Assembly: GCF_017357225.1 (NCBI RefSeq)
Contig: NZ_CP071604.1
Location: 4,452,001-4,516,000, forward strand
Direction of reading: 5' to 3'
Source of the DNA: Rhizobium binae
GTDB lineage: Bacteria > Pseudomonadota > Alphaproteobacteria > Rhizobiales > Rhizobiaceae
Length of the DNA stretch: 64,000 bases
In this document: positions 49,855-59,269 of the stretch, one piece after another
Numbering within the stretch: the stretch's first letter is position 1
Layout of the letters: the number at the start of each line of letters is the position of its first letter
Program-made: the position numbers and the translations under genes
The notes under the pieces: model-generated
Told to the model about the DNA's origin: nothing
Seen by the model: only the letters and a program-made list of their open reading frames with translations
The model's database searches: none

Positions 49855-51765
49855 TTACATCGGTAGAGAACCAAAGCCGCGCTCGCGCAACGCCTCGGCG
49901 ATCTCCTCCAGAATCGCCGGATCATCAATGGTCGCAGGCATTTTCCAGGGTATCCCGTCGGCAATCTTCTGCATGGTGCCGCGCAGGATCTTGCCCGATC
50001 GCGTCTTCGGCAGCCGGTTCACGGTGATCGCCGTCTTGAAGGCGGCGACAGGCCCGATCTGATCGCGAATCATCGCCACCACCTCCGATTCGATTGCCGT
50101 CGATTCGCGACGAACATGCCGCTTCAATACCAGGAAGCCACAGGGCGCCTGACCCTTCAGCGCATCGATGACACCGATGACCGCGCATTCGGCGACATCG
50201 GGATGCCGCGCACAAACCTCCTCCATCGCGCCGGTCGACAGCCGATGACCGGCACAGTTGATGATGTCGTCGGTCCGCGACATGATGAAGAGGTAGCCGT
50301 CCTCATCGACATAGCCGGCGTCAGCGGTCTTGTAATAACCGGGAAACTCATCGAGATAGGCCGATCGGAAACGGTCATCCGCATGCCAGAGGGTCGGCAG
50401 GCAGCCGGGCGGCAGTGGCAGCCTGATGACGATATTGCCGAGCGTCCCCGCTTCGATCGGATGGCCGGCATCGTCGAGCACCGCAACCTCGTAGCCTGGC
50501 ATCGGCAGCGCCGGCGAACCATGTTTGACGGGCAGGGCGCCGAGGCCGAGCGGATTTGCGGCGATCGGCCAACCCGTCTCCGTCTGCCACCAGTGGTCGA
50601 TGACGGGAATGGCGAGCAGGCGTTCGGCCCATTTCAAGGTCTCGGGGTCCGCCCGCTCGCCGGCGAGAAACAGCGCCCGCAAATTGGGCATCTTGTAACG
50701 CGCGATCAGTTCGCCGTCCCCATCCTCTCGCCGGATGGCGCGAAAGGCGGTCGGCGCCGTGAAGAGCACGCGCACGTCATGCTCTGCAACGACGCGCCAG
50801 AATGTGCCGGCATCGGGCGTGCCGACCGGCTTTCCCTCGAAGATCAAGGTCGTCACGCCCGATATCAGCGGCGCGTAGACGATATAGGAATGACCGACGA
50901 CCCAGCCGATATCGGACGCCGTCCAGAAGACCTCACCCGGTTTAAGCCCGTAGACATTCCGCATCGACCAGTTCAGCGCGACCATGTGGCCGCCATTGTC
51001 GCGCACCACGCCCTTCGGCTGGCCGGTCGTGCCCGAGGTATAGAGGATATAGAGCGGATCGGTCGCCTTGACGGAAACGCAGGCCACCTCGACGCCGCGG
51101 TGGGAGGCCACCGCCGCCTCGAAATCCTCATCTCGGCCGCCGATGAGTTCTGCCCGAAGCTGCGGTCGCTGCAGCACCAGGCAGCGCTCCGGCTTCATTC
51201 GCGCAATCTCGATCGCCTGATCGACCAGCGGCTTATAGGCGACGACGCGGCCGGGCTCCAGCCCGCAGCTCGCGGTAATCACCAGCCTGGCGCCGCTGTC
51301 GTCGATACGCGCCGCAAGCTCGCTGGCGGCAAACCCGCCGAAAACGACGGAATGGACCGCACCGATACGAGCGCAGGCAAGCATGGAAAACACGGCCTGC
51401 GGCAGCATCGGCATATAAAGGATGACGCGGTCGCCTCTGGCGATGCCGAGCGCCAGCAGCATCGCCGCGATGGCCTTTACCTCGCCCAGTACCTCGTCAT
51501 ATGAGAACCGGCGCTTCTCGCCGGTCATGGCGCTGTCGAAGATGACAGCGGTCTCGCCGCCGCGGCCGGCCGTGACATGGCGGTCTAGGCAATTGTGACA
51601 GGTATTGGTTTCCGCTCCCGAGAACCAGCGGCCGTAAATGCCTTCATCAGGCGAAAACACCCGCTCCGGCGGCTTGAACCAGTCGATATCGGCACCGGCT
51701 TCGCGCCAGAAGGCTTCAGGATCGCGCTTCCAGGCCGCATAGGCCTGATCGTAGCCGTTCTGCAT
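49855..51765 (-). CDS. prpE: Propionyl-CoA synthetase
   Basis: AMP-forming acyl-CoA synthetase of 636 residues for propionate, in the same superfamily as acs. It has YTSGTTGQPKGVVRDNGGH for ATP, WTASDIGWVVGHSYIVYAPL, and the lysine motif [13 protein letters not shown]. The N terminus YDQAYAAWKRDPEAFWREAGADIDWFKPPERVF and the segment IPVIDHWWQTETGWPIAANPLG favour PrpE over Acs. It lies 3 kb from acs as a separate gene on the same strand; the two are distant paralogues rather than recent copies. No 2-methylcitrate genes (prpB, prpC) are near. Confidence 0.9.
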   Translation of the reverse strand: MQNGYDQAYAAWKRDPEAFWREAGADIDWFKPPERVFSPDEGIYGRWFSGAETNTCHNCLDRHVTAGRGGETAVIFDSAMTGEKRRFSYDEVLGEVKAIAAMLLALGIARGDRVILYMPMLPQAVFSMLACARIGAVHSVVFGGFAASELAARIDDSGARLVITASCGLEPGRVVAYKPLVDQAIEIARMKPERCLVLQRPQLRAELIGGRDEDFEAAVASHRGVEVACVSVKATDPLYILYTSGTTGQPKGVVRDNGGHMVALNWSMRNVYGLKPGEVFWTASDIGWVVGHSYIVYAPLISGVTTLIFEGKPVGTPDAGTFWRVVAEHDVRVLFTAPTAFRAIRREDGDGELIARYKMPNLRALFLAGERADPETLKWAERLLAIPVIDHWWQTETGWPIAANPLGLGALPVKHGSPALPMPGYEVAVLDDAGHPIEAGTLGNIVIRLPLPPGCLPTLWHADDRFRSAYLDEFPGYYKTADAGYVDEDGYLFIMSRTDDIINCAGHRLSTGAMEEVCARHPDVAECAVIGVIDALKGQAPCGFLVLKRHVRRESTAIESEVVAMIRDQIGPVAAFKTAITVNRLPKTRSGKILRGTMQKIADGIPWKMPATIDDPAILEEIAEALRERGFGSLPM

Positions 51766-51846
51766 CTGCTCCTCCCCAGGAATGCAAGCCTCGATGTTAA
51801 TCTAGGCACAGGGGAGGGGAACGGGAAGCCCGACCAAAGCAGCGTA

Positions 51847-52506
51847 TCAGCGCGCTCCGAAAATAGCCGACCCGACGCGGACACTGGTGGCGCCGAAGGC
51901 GATCGCCGTCTCGTAATCGCCCGACATTCCCATGGAGAGTTTCTCGACGCCGCATTTCGATGCGAGCTTTGCCAGCAGGGCAAAATGCGGCCCGGGATTT
52001 TCCTCGGCCGGCGGAATGCACATCAAACCTTCGATGGAAAGACCGAGCTCGTCGCGGCAAAGTGTGAGGAAGGCCGGCGTGTCGTCAGGCGCAATGCCCG
52101 CCTTCTGCGGCTCGAGGCCGGTATTGACCTGGACGTAAAGTCTCGGTGTCTTGGTTTGCCGCTTCATCTCCTCGGCAAGGGCGCGGGCAATCTTTTCCCG
52201 ATCGACGGTCTCGATCACGTCGAAAAGCGCCACCGCGTCCGCCGCCTTGTTCGATTGCAGCGGTCCGATCAGATGCAGCTCGATGTCGGGGTTCTCTGCC
52301 TTCAGTGCCGGCCATTTGCCTTGGCTTTCCTGCACCCGGTTCTCGCCGAAAATGCGCTGGCCGGCGTCGATCGCAGGGCGGATCGCCTCCGCCTCGAAGG
52401 TCTTCGACACCGCGACGAGCCGAACCGAGCCGGCCGGACGTCCCGCCGCGCGTTCCCCGGCGGCAATCCTCGACCGTACGTCGTTCAAGCGCTCTTGAAG
52501 TTCCAT
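51847..52506 (-). CDS. PLP homeostasis protein (YggS/PROSC)
   Basis: A 219-residue PLP-binding protein without known enzyme activity that buffers free PLP. Seen are VRLVAVSKTFEAEAIRPAIDAGQRIFGENRVQE, with the PLP lysine in VSK, IGPLQSNKAAD, and LSMGMSGDYETAIAFGATSVRVGSAIFGAR. All are typical. The ATG at 52506 (MELQERLNDVRSR) is chosen; 14 further codons upstream have no match. It is divergent from leuS. The leuS-side gap holds about 200 bases with no gene. The PLP link with pdxY and the dehydratase elsewhere in the window is coincidental by position. Confidence 0.93.
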   Translation of the reverse strand: MELQERLNDVRSRIAAGERAAGRPAGSVRLVAVSKTFEAEAIRPAIDAGQRIFGENRVQESQGKWPALKAENPDIELHLIGPLQSNKAADAVALFDVIETVDREKIARALAEEMKRQTKTPRLYVQVNTGLEPQKAGIAPDDTPAFLTLCRDELGLSIEGLMCIPPAEENPGPHFALLAKLASKCGVEKLSMGMSGDYETAIAFGATSVRVGSAIFGAR

Positions 52507-52707
52507 CGTTCTGCCTCGACATTTCAGCATGAGAGTGATGGCAATCAACTAGCCAGCCATTCTGTGCTTGCCAAGACCCGCTGCCGCGAAATCGCCCGGC
52601 CGGGACGAACATCGGGCGCTTGCAGCGCCTGCAAAACTTGACGCTACGGTGGTTTCGTGGTGAAGGTCTCGACCAACCTCCCCTGATTTTCCGGAATTGC
52701 GAATACA

Positions 52708-55338
52708 ATGGCCACCGAACGTTACAATCCGCGCGATGCCGAGCCCCGCTGGCAGCAGAAATGGAATGAAGACAAGGTCTTCGAGACCGACAACGCCGAT
52801 CCGCGCGAAAAATATTACGTCCTCGAAATGTTCCCCTATCCGTCGGGGCGCATCCATATGGGCCATGTCCGCAACTATGCCATGGGCGATGTCGTTGCAC
52901 GTTACAAGCGTGCCCGCGGTTATAACGTGCTACATCCGATGGGCTGGGACGCTTTCGGCATGCCGGCGGAAAACGCTGCGATGGAGCGCGGCGTCCATCC
53001 CGCCTCCTGGACCTACCAGAACATCGCCTCGATGAAGGCGCAGCTGAAGGCCATGGGACTTTCCCTGGACTGGAGCCGCGAGTTCGCCACCTGCGACGTC
53101 GAATATTACCAGCACCAGCAGCATCTCTTCCTGGATTTCCTGGAAAAGGGACTGGTCTACCGCAAGCAGTCGAAGGTCAATTGGGATCCGGTCGACAACA
53201 CCGTGCTCGCCAACGAACAGGTAATCGACGGCCGCGGCTGGCGTTCCGGCGCGCTGGTCGAACAGCGTGAACTGACGCAATGGTTCTTCAAGATCACCGA
53301 TTTCAGCCAGGACTTGCTGGACGCGCTGGATACGCTCGACCAGTGGCCGGAAAAAGTTCGCCTGATGCAGAGGAACTGGATCGGCCGTTCCGAAGGTCTG
53401 ACGGTGCGCTGGGAAATCGTGCCGGAAACGGCGCCGGCCGCCGAGACCGAGATCACCGTCTATACGACCCGGCCTGACACCCTGTTCGGCGCCTCCTTCC
53501 TGGCGATCGCCGCCGACCATCCGCTGGCCAAGGATGCGGCTGCAAAGAACGTCGAGATCGAGGCCTTCTGCGAGGAATGCCGTCGCGCCGGCACCTCGCT
53601 CGCCGCGCTGGAGACCGCCGAAAAAAAGGGCCTGGACACCGGTATCCGCGTCCGCCATCCGCTCGAGCCCTCCTGGGAGCTGCCCGTTTATATCGCCAAT
53701 TTCGTGCTGATGGATTACGGCACGGGCGCAATCTTCGGCTGCCCTTCCGGCGACCAGCGCGACCTCGATTTCGCCCGCAAATACGGTCTACCGGTCGTGC
53801 CCGTCGTCATGCCCAGCGATGGCGACGCTGCGACCTTCTCCGTCGGCGATACGGCCTATGACGGCGATGGCGTAATGATCAATTCCCGCTTCCTCGACGG
53901 CAAGACGACGGAAGAGGCCTTCAATATTGTTGCCGACCGGTTGTCGGCAGCTTCGCTCGGCAATACGCCGGTGGCTGAGCGGAAGGTCAATTTCCGCCTG
54001 CGCGACTGGGGCATTTCGCGTCAGCGCTATTGGGGCTGCCCGATCCCGGTCATCCATTGCGATGCCTGCGGCGTCGTGCCGGTGCCGAAGAAGGATCTGC
54101 CGGTGAAACTGCCGGAAGACGTCACCTTCGACCAGCCGGGCAATCCGCTCGACCGCCATCCGACCTGGCGTCACGTCGCCTGCCCGCATTGCGGCAAGGA
54201 TGCCCGCCGCGAAACCGATACGATGGATACCTTCGTCGATTCGAGCTGGTACTTCACCCGCTTTACCGCGCCGTGGGAAGCCGGGCCGACCGATCCTGAG
54301 GCGGCTAACCGTTGGCTGCCGGTTGATCAATATATTGGCGGCATTGAGCACGCGATCCTGCATCTGCTCTACTCGCGCTTCTTTACCCGCGCCATGCGCG
54401 AGACCGGACACGTCGCAGCGAGCGAACCCTTCAAGGGCCTGTTCACCCAGGGCATGGTGGTGCATGAGACCTACAGCCGCAATGCCGGCGCCGGCCGCGA
54501 ATGGGTGGCTCCCGCCGATATCCGGATCGAGGAGATCGACGGCAAACGCCGCGCCCTGCTCTTGGCGACAGGCGAGGAGGTCGCCATCGGCTCGATCGAG
54601 AAGATGTCGAAGTCGAAGAAGAATGTCGTGGATCCTGACGATATCATCGCCTCCTATGGCGCCGATACCGCCCGCTTCTTCGTGCTATCCGACTCTCCGC
54701 CAGAGCGCGACGTCATCTGGTCGGAGGCGGGAGTCGAAGGTGCTCATCGTTTCACCCAGCGCCTGTGGCGGCTGATTTCCGAGGCGGCCGGCGCGCTCTC
54801 CACCGTTGCGGCCGCACCGGCAAGCGAGGGCGAGGCGCTAGCGATTTCGCAGGCCGCACACAAGACGCTGAAGGCCGTCCAGAACGATTACGACAAGCTC
54901 TGGTTCAACAAGGCCGTCGCCCGCATCTATGAGCTCGTCAATGCGCTCGCCGCGCCGCTGACGAGGGTTGCGGCAGGTGAAGGCGATATCGCTTATCGCG
55001 CCGCCGTGCGGGATGCGGCCGAGATTCTGATTCAGCTGGTCGCCCCGATGACGCCGCACCTTGCAGAAGAATGCTGGGCGACGCTCGGCAATACGGGGCT
55101 GCTTGCCCGCACCGGCTGGCCGCGTTTCGTCGAAGCACTCGTCGTTGAAAACGACGTTATCCTGCCCGTGCAGATCAACGGCAAGAAGCGCGCCGAATTG
55201 ACAATTTCCCGCGATGCGGATCAGAATGCCGTCACCAACGCCGTGCTGGAACTGGATGCGGTGAAGAACGTGCTGAACGGTCAGGCACCGAAGAAGATCA
55301 TCGTGGTTCCCCAAAGGATTGTGAACATTGTCGTCTGA
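52708..55338 (+). CDS. leuS: Leucyl-tRNA synthetase
   Basis: Charges tRNA-Leu; class I. At 876 residues it has the HIGH motif as [11 protein letters not shown], an editing domain at about residues 225-420 ([21 protein letters not shown]), and the KMSKS motif in [16 protein letters not shown] zinc-type pair CDACG / CPHCG is in the insertion. The C-terminal tRNA-binding part is present. The Shine-Dalgarno is weak. lptE starts inside its last codons (11-base overlap) and holA follows, so leuS-lptE-holA is one operon, a common alphaproteobacterial order. Confidence 0.97.
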   Translation: MATERYNPRDAEPRWQQKWNEDKVFETDNADPREKYYVLEMFPYPSGRIHMGHVRNYAMGDVVARYKRARGYNVLHPMGWDAFGMPAENAAMERGVHPASWTYQNIASMKAQLKAMGLSLDWSREFATCDVEYYQHQQHLFLDFLEKGLVYRKQSKVNWDPVDNTVLANEQVIDGRGWRSGALVEQRELTQWFFKITDFSQDLLDALDTLDQWPEKVRLMQRNWIGRSEGLTVRWEIVPETAPAAETEITVYTTRPDTLFGASFLAIAADHPLAKDAAAKNVEIEAFCEECRRAGTSLAALETAEKKGLDTGIRVRHPLEPSWELPVYIANFVLMDYGTGAIFGCPSGDQRDLDFARKYGLPVVPVVMPSDGDAATFSVGDTAYDGDGVMINSRFLDGKTTEEAFNIVADRLSAASLGNTPVAERKVNFRLRDWGISRQRYWGCPIPVIHCDACGVVPVPKKDLPVKLPEDVTFDQPGNPLDRHPTWRHVACPHCGKDARRETDTMDTFVDSSWYFTRFTAPWEAGPTDPEAANRWLPVDQYIGGIEHAILHLLYSRFFTRAMRETGHVAASEPFKGLFTQGMVVHETYSRNAGAGREWVAPADIRIEEIDGKRRALLLATGEEVAIGSIEKMSKSKKNVVDPDDIIASYGADTARFFVLSDSPPERDVIWSEAGVEGAHRFTQRLWRLISEAAGALSTVAAAPASEGEALAISQAAHKTLKAVQNDYDKLWFNKAVARIYELVNALAAPLTRVAAGEGDIAYRAAVRDAAEILIQLVAPMTPHLAEECWATLGNTGLLARTGWPRFVEALVVENDVILPVQINGKKRAELTISRDADQNAVTNAVLELDAVKNVLNGQAPKKIIVVPQRIVNIVV

Positions 55339-55849
55339 TATCGCCCGCAAGCTGGCTCGCCATGCCGGCATCGCCGTGATCCTTGCCGCCTCGGCGTTTC
55401 TGTCGGCCTGCCAGGTCCGGCCGCTTTATTCCGAGAGCTCGGGCGTGACCGAAAAGCTGTCCTCTGTCGGCTTTTCCGATGCATCCAGCCGCGTCGAACA
55501 GCAGGTCCGCAATCGGCTGATCTTCCTGGCGTCCCGCGGCGCCGGTGAGGCGGCAAATCCGCAATATCACGTCCAGATGCGCGCTAGCTCGACGGTCGCC
55601 GAAACGCTGCTCCAGCAGTCCGGCGATACCTCGCGCGCCGGCCGTGTCACCGTCACCGTCACCTATACGCTCAGCACTGTCGCCGACGGTCGCGTCATCA
55701 AGGCCGGCAGCCGCCAGGCGACGGCCCTGGTGGATTTCTCCGAGCAGGAATTTGCCAAGCAAAGGGCGATCCGAGATGCCGAGAACCGTGCGGCGGATCA
55801 GGCGGCGGAATTTGTAGGGGCCGATCTCGCGGCTGCCCTCAGCCGCTAA
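55328..55849 (+). CDS. lptE: LPS-assembly lipoprotein LptE
   Basis: Outer-membrane lipoprotein partner of LptD that inserts lipopolysaccharide. The 173-residue precursor begins at a TTG (read [14 protein letters not shown]), with a signal sequence and lipobox LSAC (C28). It is followed by [22 protein letters not shown], then a mixed alpha/beta domain ([16 protein letters not shown]...[37 protein letters not shown]) and [34 protein letters not shown]. The leuS overlap of 11 bases makes the TTG choice likely. The position between leuS and holA is the usual one. Confidence 0.9.
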   Translation: MSSDIARKLARHAGIAVILAASAFLSACQVRPLYSESSGVTEKLSSVGFSDASSRVEQQVRNRLIFLASRGAGEAANPQYHVQMRASSTVAETLLQQSGDTSRAGRVTVTVTYTLSTVADGRVIKAGSRQATALVDFSEQEFAKQRAIRDAENRAADQAAEFVGADLAAALSR

Positions 55850-55861
55850 GGGGCGGATCCG

Positions 55862-56902
55862 ATGGCGGAGATAAAGTCCCACGAGTTCGAGACCTTTCTG
55901 CAGAAATCGGCGCGGAACTACCGGATTTTCGTCATTTATGGGCCGGACCGGGGTCTGGTGTCCGAGCGCGCCGGCCAGCTCGCCGGCAGGACCGGCGTCG
56001 CGCTTGACGATCCTTTCTCCTTAACGAAACTCGATATCGCCGATTTGCAGAAGGATCCCGGGCGACTGGTTGACGAGGCCCAATCCATCGGGCTGTTCGG
56101 CGGCGAAAAACTCATATGGATCCGCGGCGCCGCTAACGAGAAATACCTCGTCGATTCCCTGGCGCTGCTGGCTGAAAAACCGCTTGAGGCCGCCTATCTG
56201 ATCGTCGAGGCCGGCGATCTGAAAAAAGGATCGCTGTTGCGCAAGACCGCGGAAGCGGCGCGCGCCGTCATGACAGTGCCCTCTTACGCCGATGACAGCC
56301 GCGCCTTGAACGGCTTGATCGACGTCGAACTCGGGGCGGAAAAGCTTGGCATTACGCCGACGGCGCGGCAGGCGCTGATCGCGTTGATCGGCGGCGATCG
56401 TATCGCTTCACGCAATGAAGTGCGAAAGCTCGCCCTCTACTGCCGCGGCTTGGATACAGTCGAGGAACATCACGTGACCGAAATAATCGGCGATGCCAGC
56501 GCGATCTCCGTTGACGATGCCGTCGACGCCATTCTCGGTGGGAACCTCGACGGCTTCCTCCACGCTATGCAGAAGATCAGCAGTTCGAAAACCGCGATCT
56601 TTCTGGTGCTGCAGGCCTGCCTTAAGCAGTTTCAGCTTCTCGATACAATGCGTGCGGAGATGGACGAAAGACGCCTGCAGGCGCCGCAGGTGATGCAGAC
56701 GATGGGACGGCATCTGCATTTTCGCCGTAAGCCCATCATCGAGCAGGCGCTTCGCCAGTGGACGGCGGAAAGCATCGCGCGTGAATCCAACCGCTTGCAG
56801 GCGGCGATCCTTCAGAGTCGTCGCCGGCAGGTGCTGGAAGACAGCGTTGCGATGCAAACCCTTCTCTCCACCACCCTGCAATCCGGCCGGAAATCGGCTT
56901 GA
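55862..56902 (+). CDS. holA: DNA polymerase III delta subunit
   Basis: Opens the beta clamp within the clamp-loader complex. The 346-residue protein begins MAEIKSHEFETFLQKSARNYRIFVIYGPDRGLVSERAGQL. It has the AAA+-like N-terminal domain with FGGEKLIWIRGAANEK and a C-terminal collar (KTAIFLVLQACLKQFQLLDTMRAEMDERRLQAPQVMQ...RKPIIEQALRQW). It lies in the operon with leuS and lptE, the usual alphaproteobacterial arrangement. Its stop directly abuts the stop of parB on the other strand with no intergenic base. Confidence 0.93.
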   Translation: MAEIKSHEFETFLQKSARNYRIFVIYGPDRGLVSERAGQLAGRTGVALDDPFSLTKLDIADLQKDPGRLVDEAQSIGLFGGEKLIWIRGAANEKYLVDSLALLAEKPLEAAYLIVEAGDLKKGSLLRKTAEAARAVMTVPSYADDSRALNGLIDVELGAEKLGITPTARQALIALIGGDRIASRNEVRKLALYCRGLDTVEEHHVTEIIGDASAISVDDAVDAILGGNLDGFLHAMQKISSSKTAIFLVLQACLKQFQLLDTMRAEMDERRLQAPQVMQTMGRHLHFRRKPIIEQALRQWTAESIARESNRLQAAILQSRRRQVLEDSVAMQTLLSTTLQSGRKSA

Positions 56903-57784
56903 TTATCGCCGTTCCAGCAACCGGCAGATTTCCTCAAGCTGCTCGAGCGACTTATAGGATATTTTGATCTGCCCACCGCTCGTCTTATGATTGATCGAGA
57001 CCTCGAGGCCGAGGGCGTCGGAGAGCGTGCGCTCCAGCGCCAGAGTATCTGAATCTTTTTGATCACGTCGCAGGGCCGTCTGCTGCGGCACTGACTGCGC
57101 CTTGATGTTGTTCTGCGCCAGCTTTTCCGCATCACGCACCGACATGCCCTTGGCAACGATCGTGCGGGCAAGGCTTGCCGGATCGGGCGTCGAGACAAGC
57201 GCACGCGCATGGCCGGCCGAGAGACTGCCGGCGGCCAAGAGATCACGAACCGGATCAGGCAGCTTCAGCAAACGCAGCGAGTTGGCGACATGACTGCGGC
57301 TTTTGCCGATAATTTCGCCGAGATCATTCTGAGTGTAGCCATACTCTGCGATAAGCTGCTCGTAGCCCAATGCCTCTTCAAGAGGATTGAGATCCGCGCG
57401 CTGTACGTTTTCGACAATAGCAATCTCGAGCGCGGTCTTGTCGTCGACGTCACGAATAATGACGGGAATTTCGATCAGGCCGGCCAGCTGAGCGGCGCGC
57501 CAGCGTCGTTCGCCGGCGATGATCTCGTACCTGTCCTGCGACATTGTCCGCACCACGATCGGCTGAACGATGCCGTGCTGCCGAATGGAACTGGCGAGGT
57601 CGTGCAACTCGGTGTCATCGAAAAAACGACGTGGATTGCGGGGGTTGCGACTGACGAATTCGATCGGAATCATCCGGTCGGCGCTGACAGTTCGTTCAGC
57701 CTCCACCGGAACCGGCTGATCCATCTCGCCAATCAACGCCGCAAGCCCGCGGCCCAAACGTCTTTTCGATACATCGTCATTCAT
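56903..57784 (-). CDS. parB: Chromosome partitioning protein ParB
   Basis: Binds parS and loads SMC, and works with ParA to move origins. The 293-residue protein has RRLGRGLAALIGE at the start, the CTPase and arginine-rich ParB/Srx domain (VQPIVVRTMSQDRYEIIAGERRWRAAQLAG, with GERRWRA as the key motif), and an HTH (NDLGEIIGKSRSHVANSLRLLKLP). A C-terminal dimerisation part ends SYKSLEQLEEICRLLERR. It is adjacent to parA by 29 bases, with parS sites inside rsmG and near mnmG. Confidence 0.96.
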   Translation of the reverse strand: MNDDVSKRRLGRGLAALIGEMDQPVPVEAERTVSADRMIPIEFVSRNPRNPRRFFDDTELHDLASSIRQHGIVQPIVVRTMSQDRYEIIAGERRWRAAQLAGLIEIPVIIRDVDDKTALEIAIVENVQRADLNPLEEALGYEQLIAEYGYTQNDLGEIIGKSRSHVANSLRLLKLPDPVRDLLAAGSLSAGHARALVSTPDPASLARTIVAKGMSVRDAEKLAQNNIKAQSVPQQTALRRDQKDSDTLALERTLSDALGLEVSINHKTSGGQIKISYKSLEQLEEICRLLERR

Positions 57785-57813
57785 GGTCTAAACTCACCTA
57801 ACCCCAGATAATC

Positions 57814-58608
57814 TTACGCGGCCAGTCTCTGGCGCTCGCGCTGAATGACTTCGGAGGCGAGCTGCAGATAGGCCTGGCTGCCCGCGCATTTCAGATCATA
57901 GAGAATTGCGGGCTTGCCGTATGATGGCGCCTCGGAGACCCGGACGTTGCGCGGGATTAACGTATGATAAACCTTCTCGCCGAGATGCGTCCGCACATCA
58001 TTGACCACCTGTTGGGCAAGATTGTTGCGAGCATCAAACATTGTCAGGACGATGCCCTGGATATCCAGCCGAGGATTAACCGTCCGACGCACCTGGCTGA
58101 CCGTTTCGAGCAACTGGCTCAGGCCCTCCAACGCGAAGAATTCGCATTGGAGCGGTACCAACACCGAATGGGCGGCCGCCATCGCATTCATCGTCAGCAG
58201 ATTGAACGACGGCGGGCAATCCAGGAGAATATAAGAGAAACCCATGGCCTCGGGAGTGGACAGCGCTTTCCGCAATTTAAAGACGCGATCGCTCTGTTGC
58301 GAGATTTCCATCTCGATGCCGAGCAGATCCATGGTCGACGGTACGATGAAGAGGTTGGGAACGGCAGTTTCAAGCGTGACCTCGCTGATCTCACGTTCGC
58401 CGACCATCAGGTCATAGGAGGAAAGCTTGCGATCGCGGCGATCAATACCGAGGCCCGTGCTGGCATTGCCCTGCGGGTCGAGATCCACGATCAGGACACG
58501 CTCGCCAATGGCGGCGAGCGCCGTTGCCAGATTGATTGCAGTGGTCGTTTTGCCAACGCCACCCTTCTGATTTGCGATGGTGATTATCCGATGTCGTTCG
58601 CCAGCCAT
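57814..58608 (-). CDS. parA: Chromosome partitioning ATPase ParA
   Basis: Deviant Walker-type ATPase that positions ParB-parS complexes. The 264-residue protein has the Walker A KGGVGKTTTAINL, the switch/Walker A' (IVDLDPQGNASTGLG), and the Walker B LDCPPSFNLLTMNAM. It is Soj-like, with no N-terminal HTH, as usual for chromosomal ParA. The last residues (VIQRERQRLAA) are basic. It follows rsmG by 19 bases, and so belongs to the mnmE-mnmG-rsmG-parA-parB cluster. Confidence 0.97.
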   Translation of the reverse strand: MAGERHRIITIANQKGGVGKTTTAINLATALAAIGERVLIVDLDPQGNASTGLGIDRRDRKLSSYDLMVGEREISEVTLETAVPNLFIVPSTMDLLGIEMEISQQSDRVFKLRKALSTPEAMGFSYILLDCPPSFNLLTMNAMAAAHSVLVPLQCEFFALEGLSQLLETVSQVRRTVNPRLDIQGIVLTMFDARNNLAQQVVNDVRTHLGEKVYHTLIPRNVRVSEAPSYGKPAILYDLKCAGSQAYLQLASEVIQRERQRLAA

Positions 58609-58627
58609 TGCCGCAATATCCGATCTG

Positions 58628-59245
58628 TTAAACCAAGCGCCGGAGATTCGATATTTCCAGAATAACGGATTCCTGCTCGACGGCGCTCTTATGTTCTACC
58701 AGATCGAATTCCCACCGGCCACGCGCTTCGTCGATTTCCCTCAGGAAATCCCGGCCTTTGTGAAAGAATCCACGACAATTTTCCTTTCCGAGCATCCACG
58801 GGGCCGCATAGCCGATAAGCCCGTCAAGGTCAGCTAGGGCTCTGGTAGAAATCGCACCACACTCGCCGATCTCGGCATGGCCTTCCTCAATTCTAATGGC
58901 ATGGACGCTTCCGCGTGCCTCTGTCTCCCGCAGCGCGGTGCGCAGAAAAGCTGCCTTTTTGTGATTGCTCTCGATGAGATGCACCCATCCATCTTGCAGT
59001 TCCGCCAGGAAGATCGCGGTTATCACACCCGGGAAGCCGCCGCCGCTGCCGAGGTCGGCCCAGCGAATCGGCTCCGGGCAGATCTGGAAAATTTGGCTGC
59101 TGTCGGCAATGTGACGGTGCCAGAGATCATCGAGCGTCGAGGGCGCCACCAGATTGATCGTTTTGGCCCATTTTTGAAAGAGCGCCGCAAAGTGCTCAAG
59201 CCGTGCCTGTGTTTCACGTGAAACACGCAAACCGTTTAATTCCAT
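58628..59245 (-). CDS. rsmG: 16S rRNA m7G527 methyltransferase
   Basis: Methylates G527 of 16S rRNA with SAM (formerly gidB). The sequence of about 205 residues has [15 protein letters not shown] for [21 protein letters not shown], and [20 protein letters not shown]. The start is ambiguous by two codons (MRMELNG at 59251, or MELNG at 59245). A perfect parS 16-mer overlaps codons about 7-12 (VSRET), so the protein and the site constrain each other. It is in the cluster with mnmG (24 bases upstream) and parA. Confidence 0.95.
   Translation of the reverse strand: MELNGLRVSRETQARLEHFAALFQKWAKTINLVAPSTLDDLWHRHIADSSQIFQICPEPIRWADLGSGGGFPGVITAIFLAELQDGWVHLIESNHKKAAFLRTALRETEARGSVHAIRIEEGHAEIGECGAISTRALADLDGLIGYAAPWMLGKENCRGFFHKGRDFLREIDEARGRWEFDLVEHKSAVEQESVILEISNLRRLV
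59210..59225. promoter_or_regulatory. parS: parS site, perfect 16-mer
   Basis: TGTTTCACGTGAAACA matches consensus at every base and lies inside the rsmG reading frame, 36 bases from its start codon. It is the primary ParB-binding candidate of the window. Confidence 0.95.
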
Positions 59246-59269
59246 TCTCAATGACTCTCAAATCTTGTG

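Noticed and set aside
56470..56485. CACGTG-containing sequence in holA as a further parS
   Set aside because: Only the 6-base core is kept; flanks do not match the consensus.
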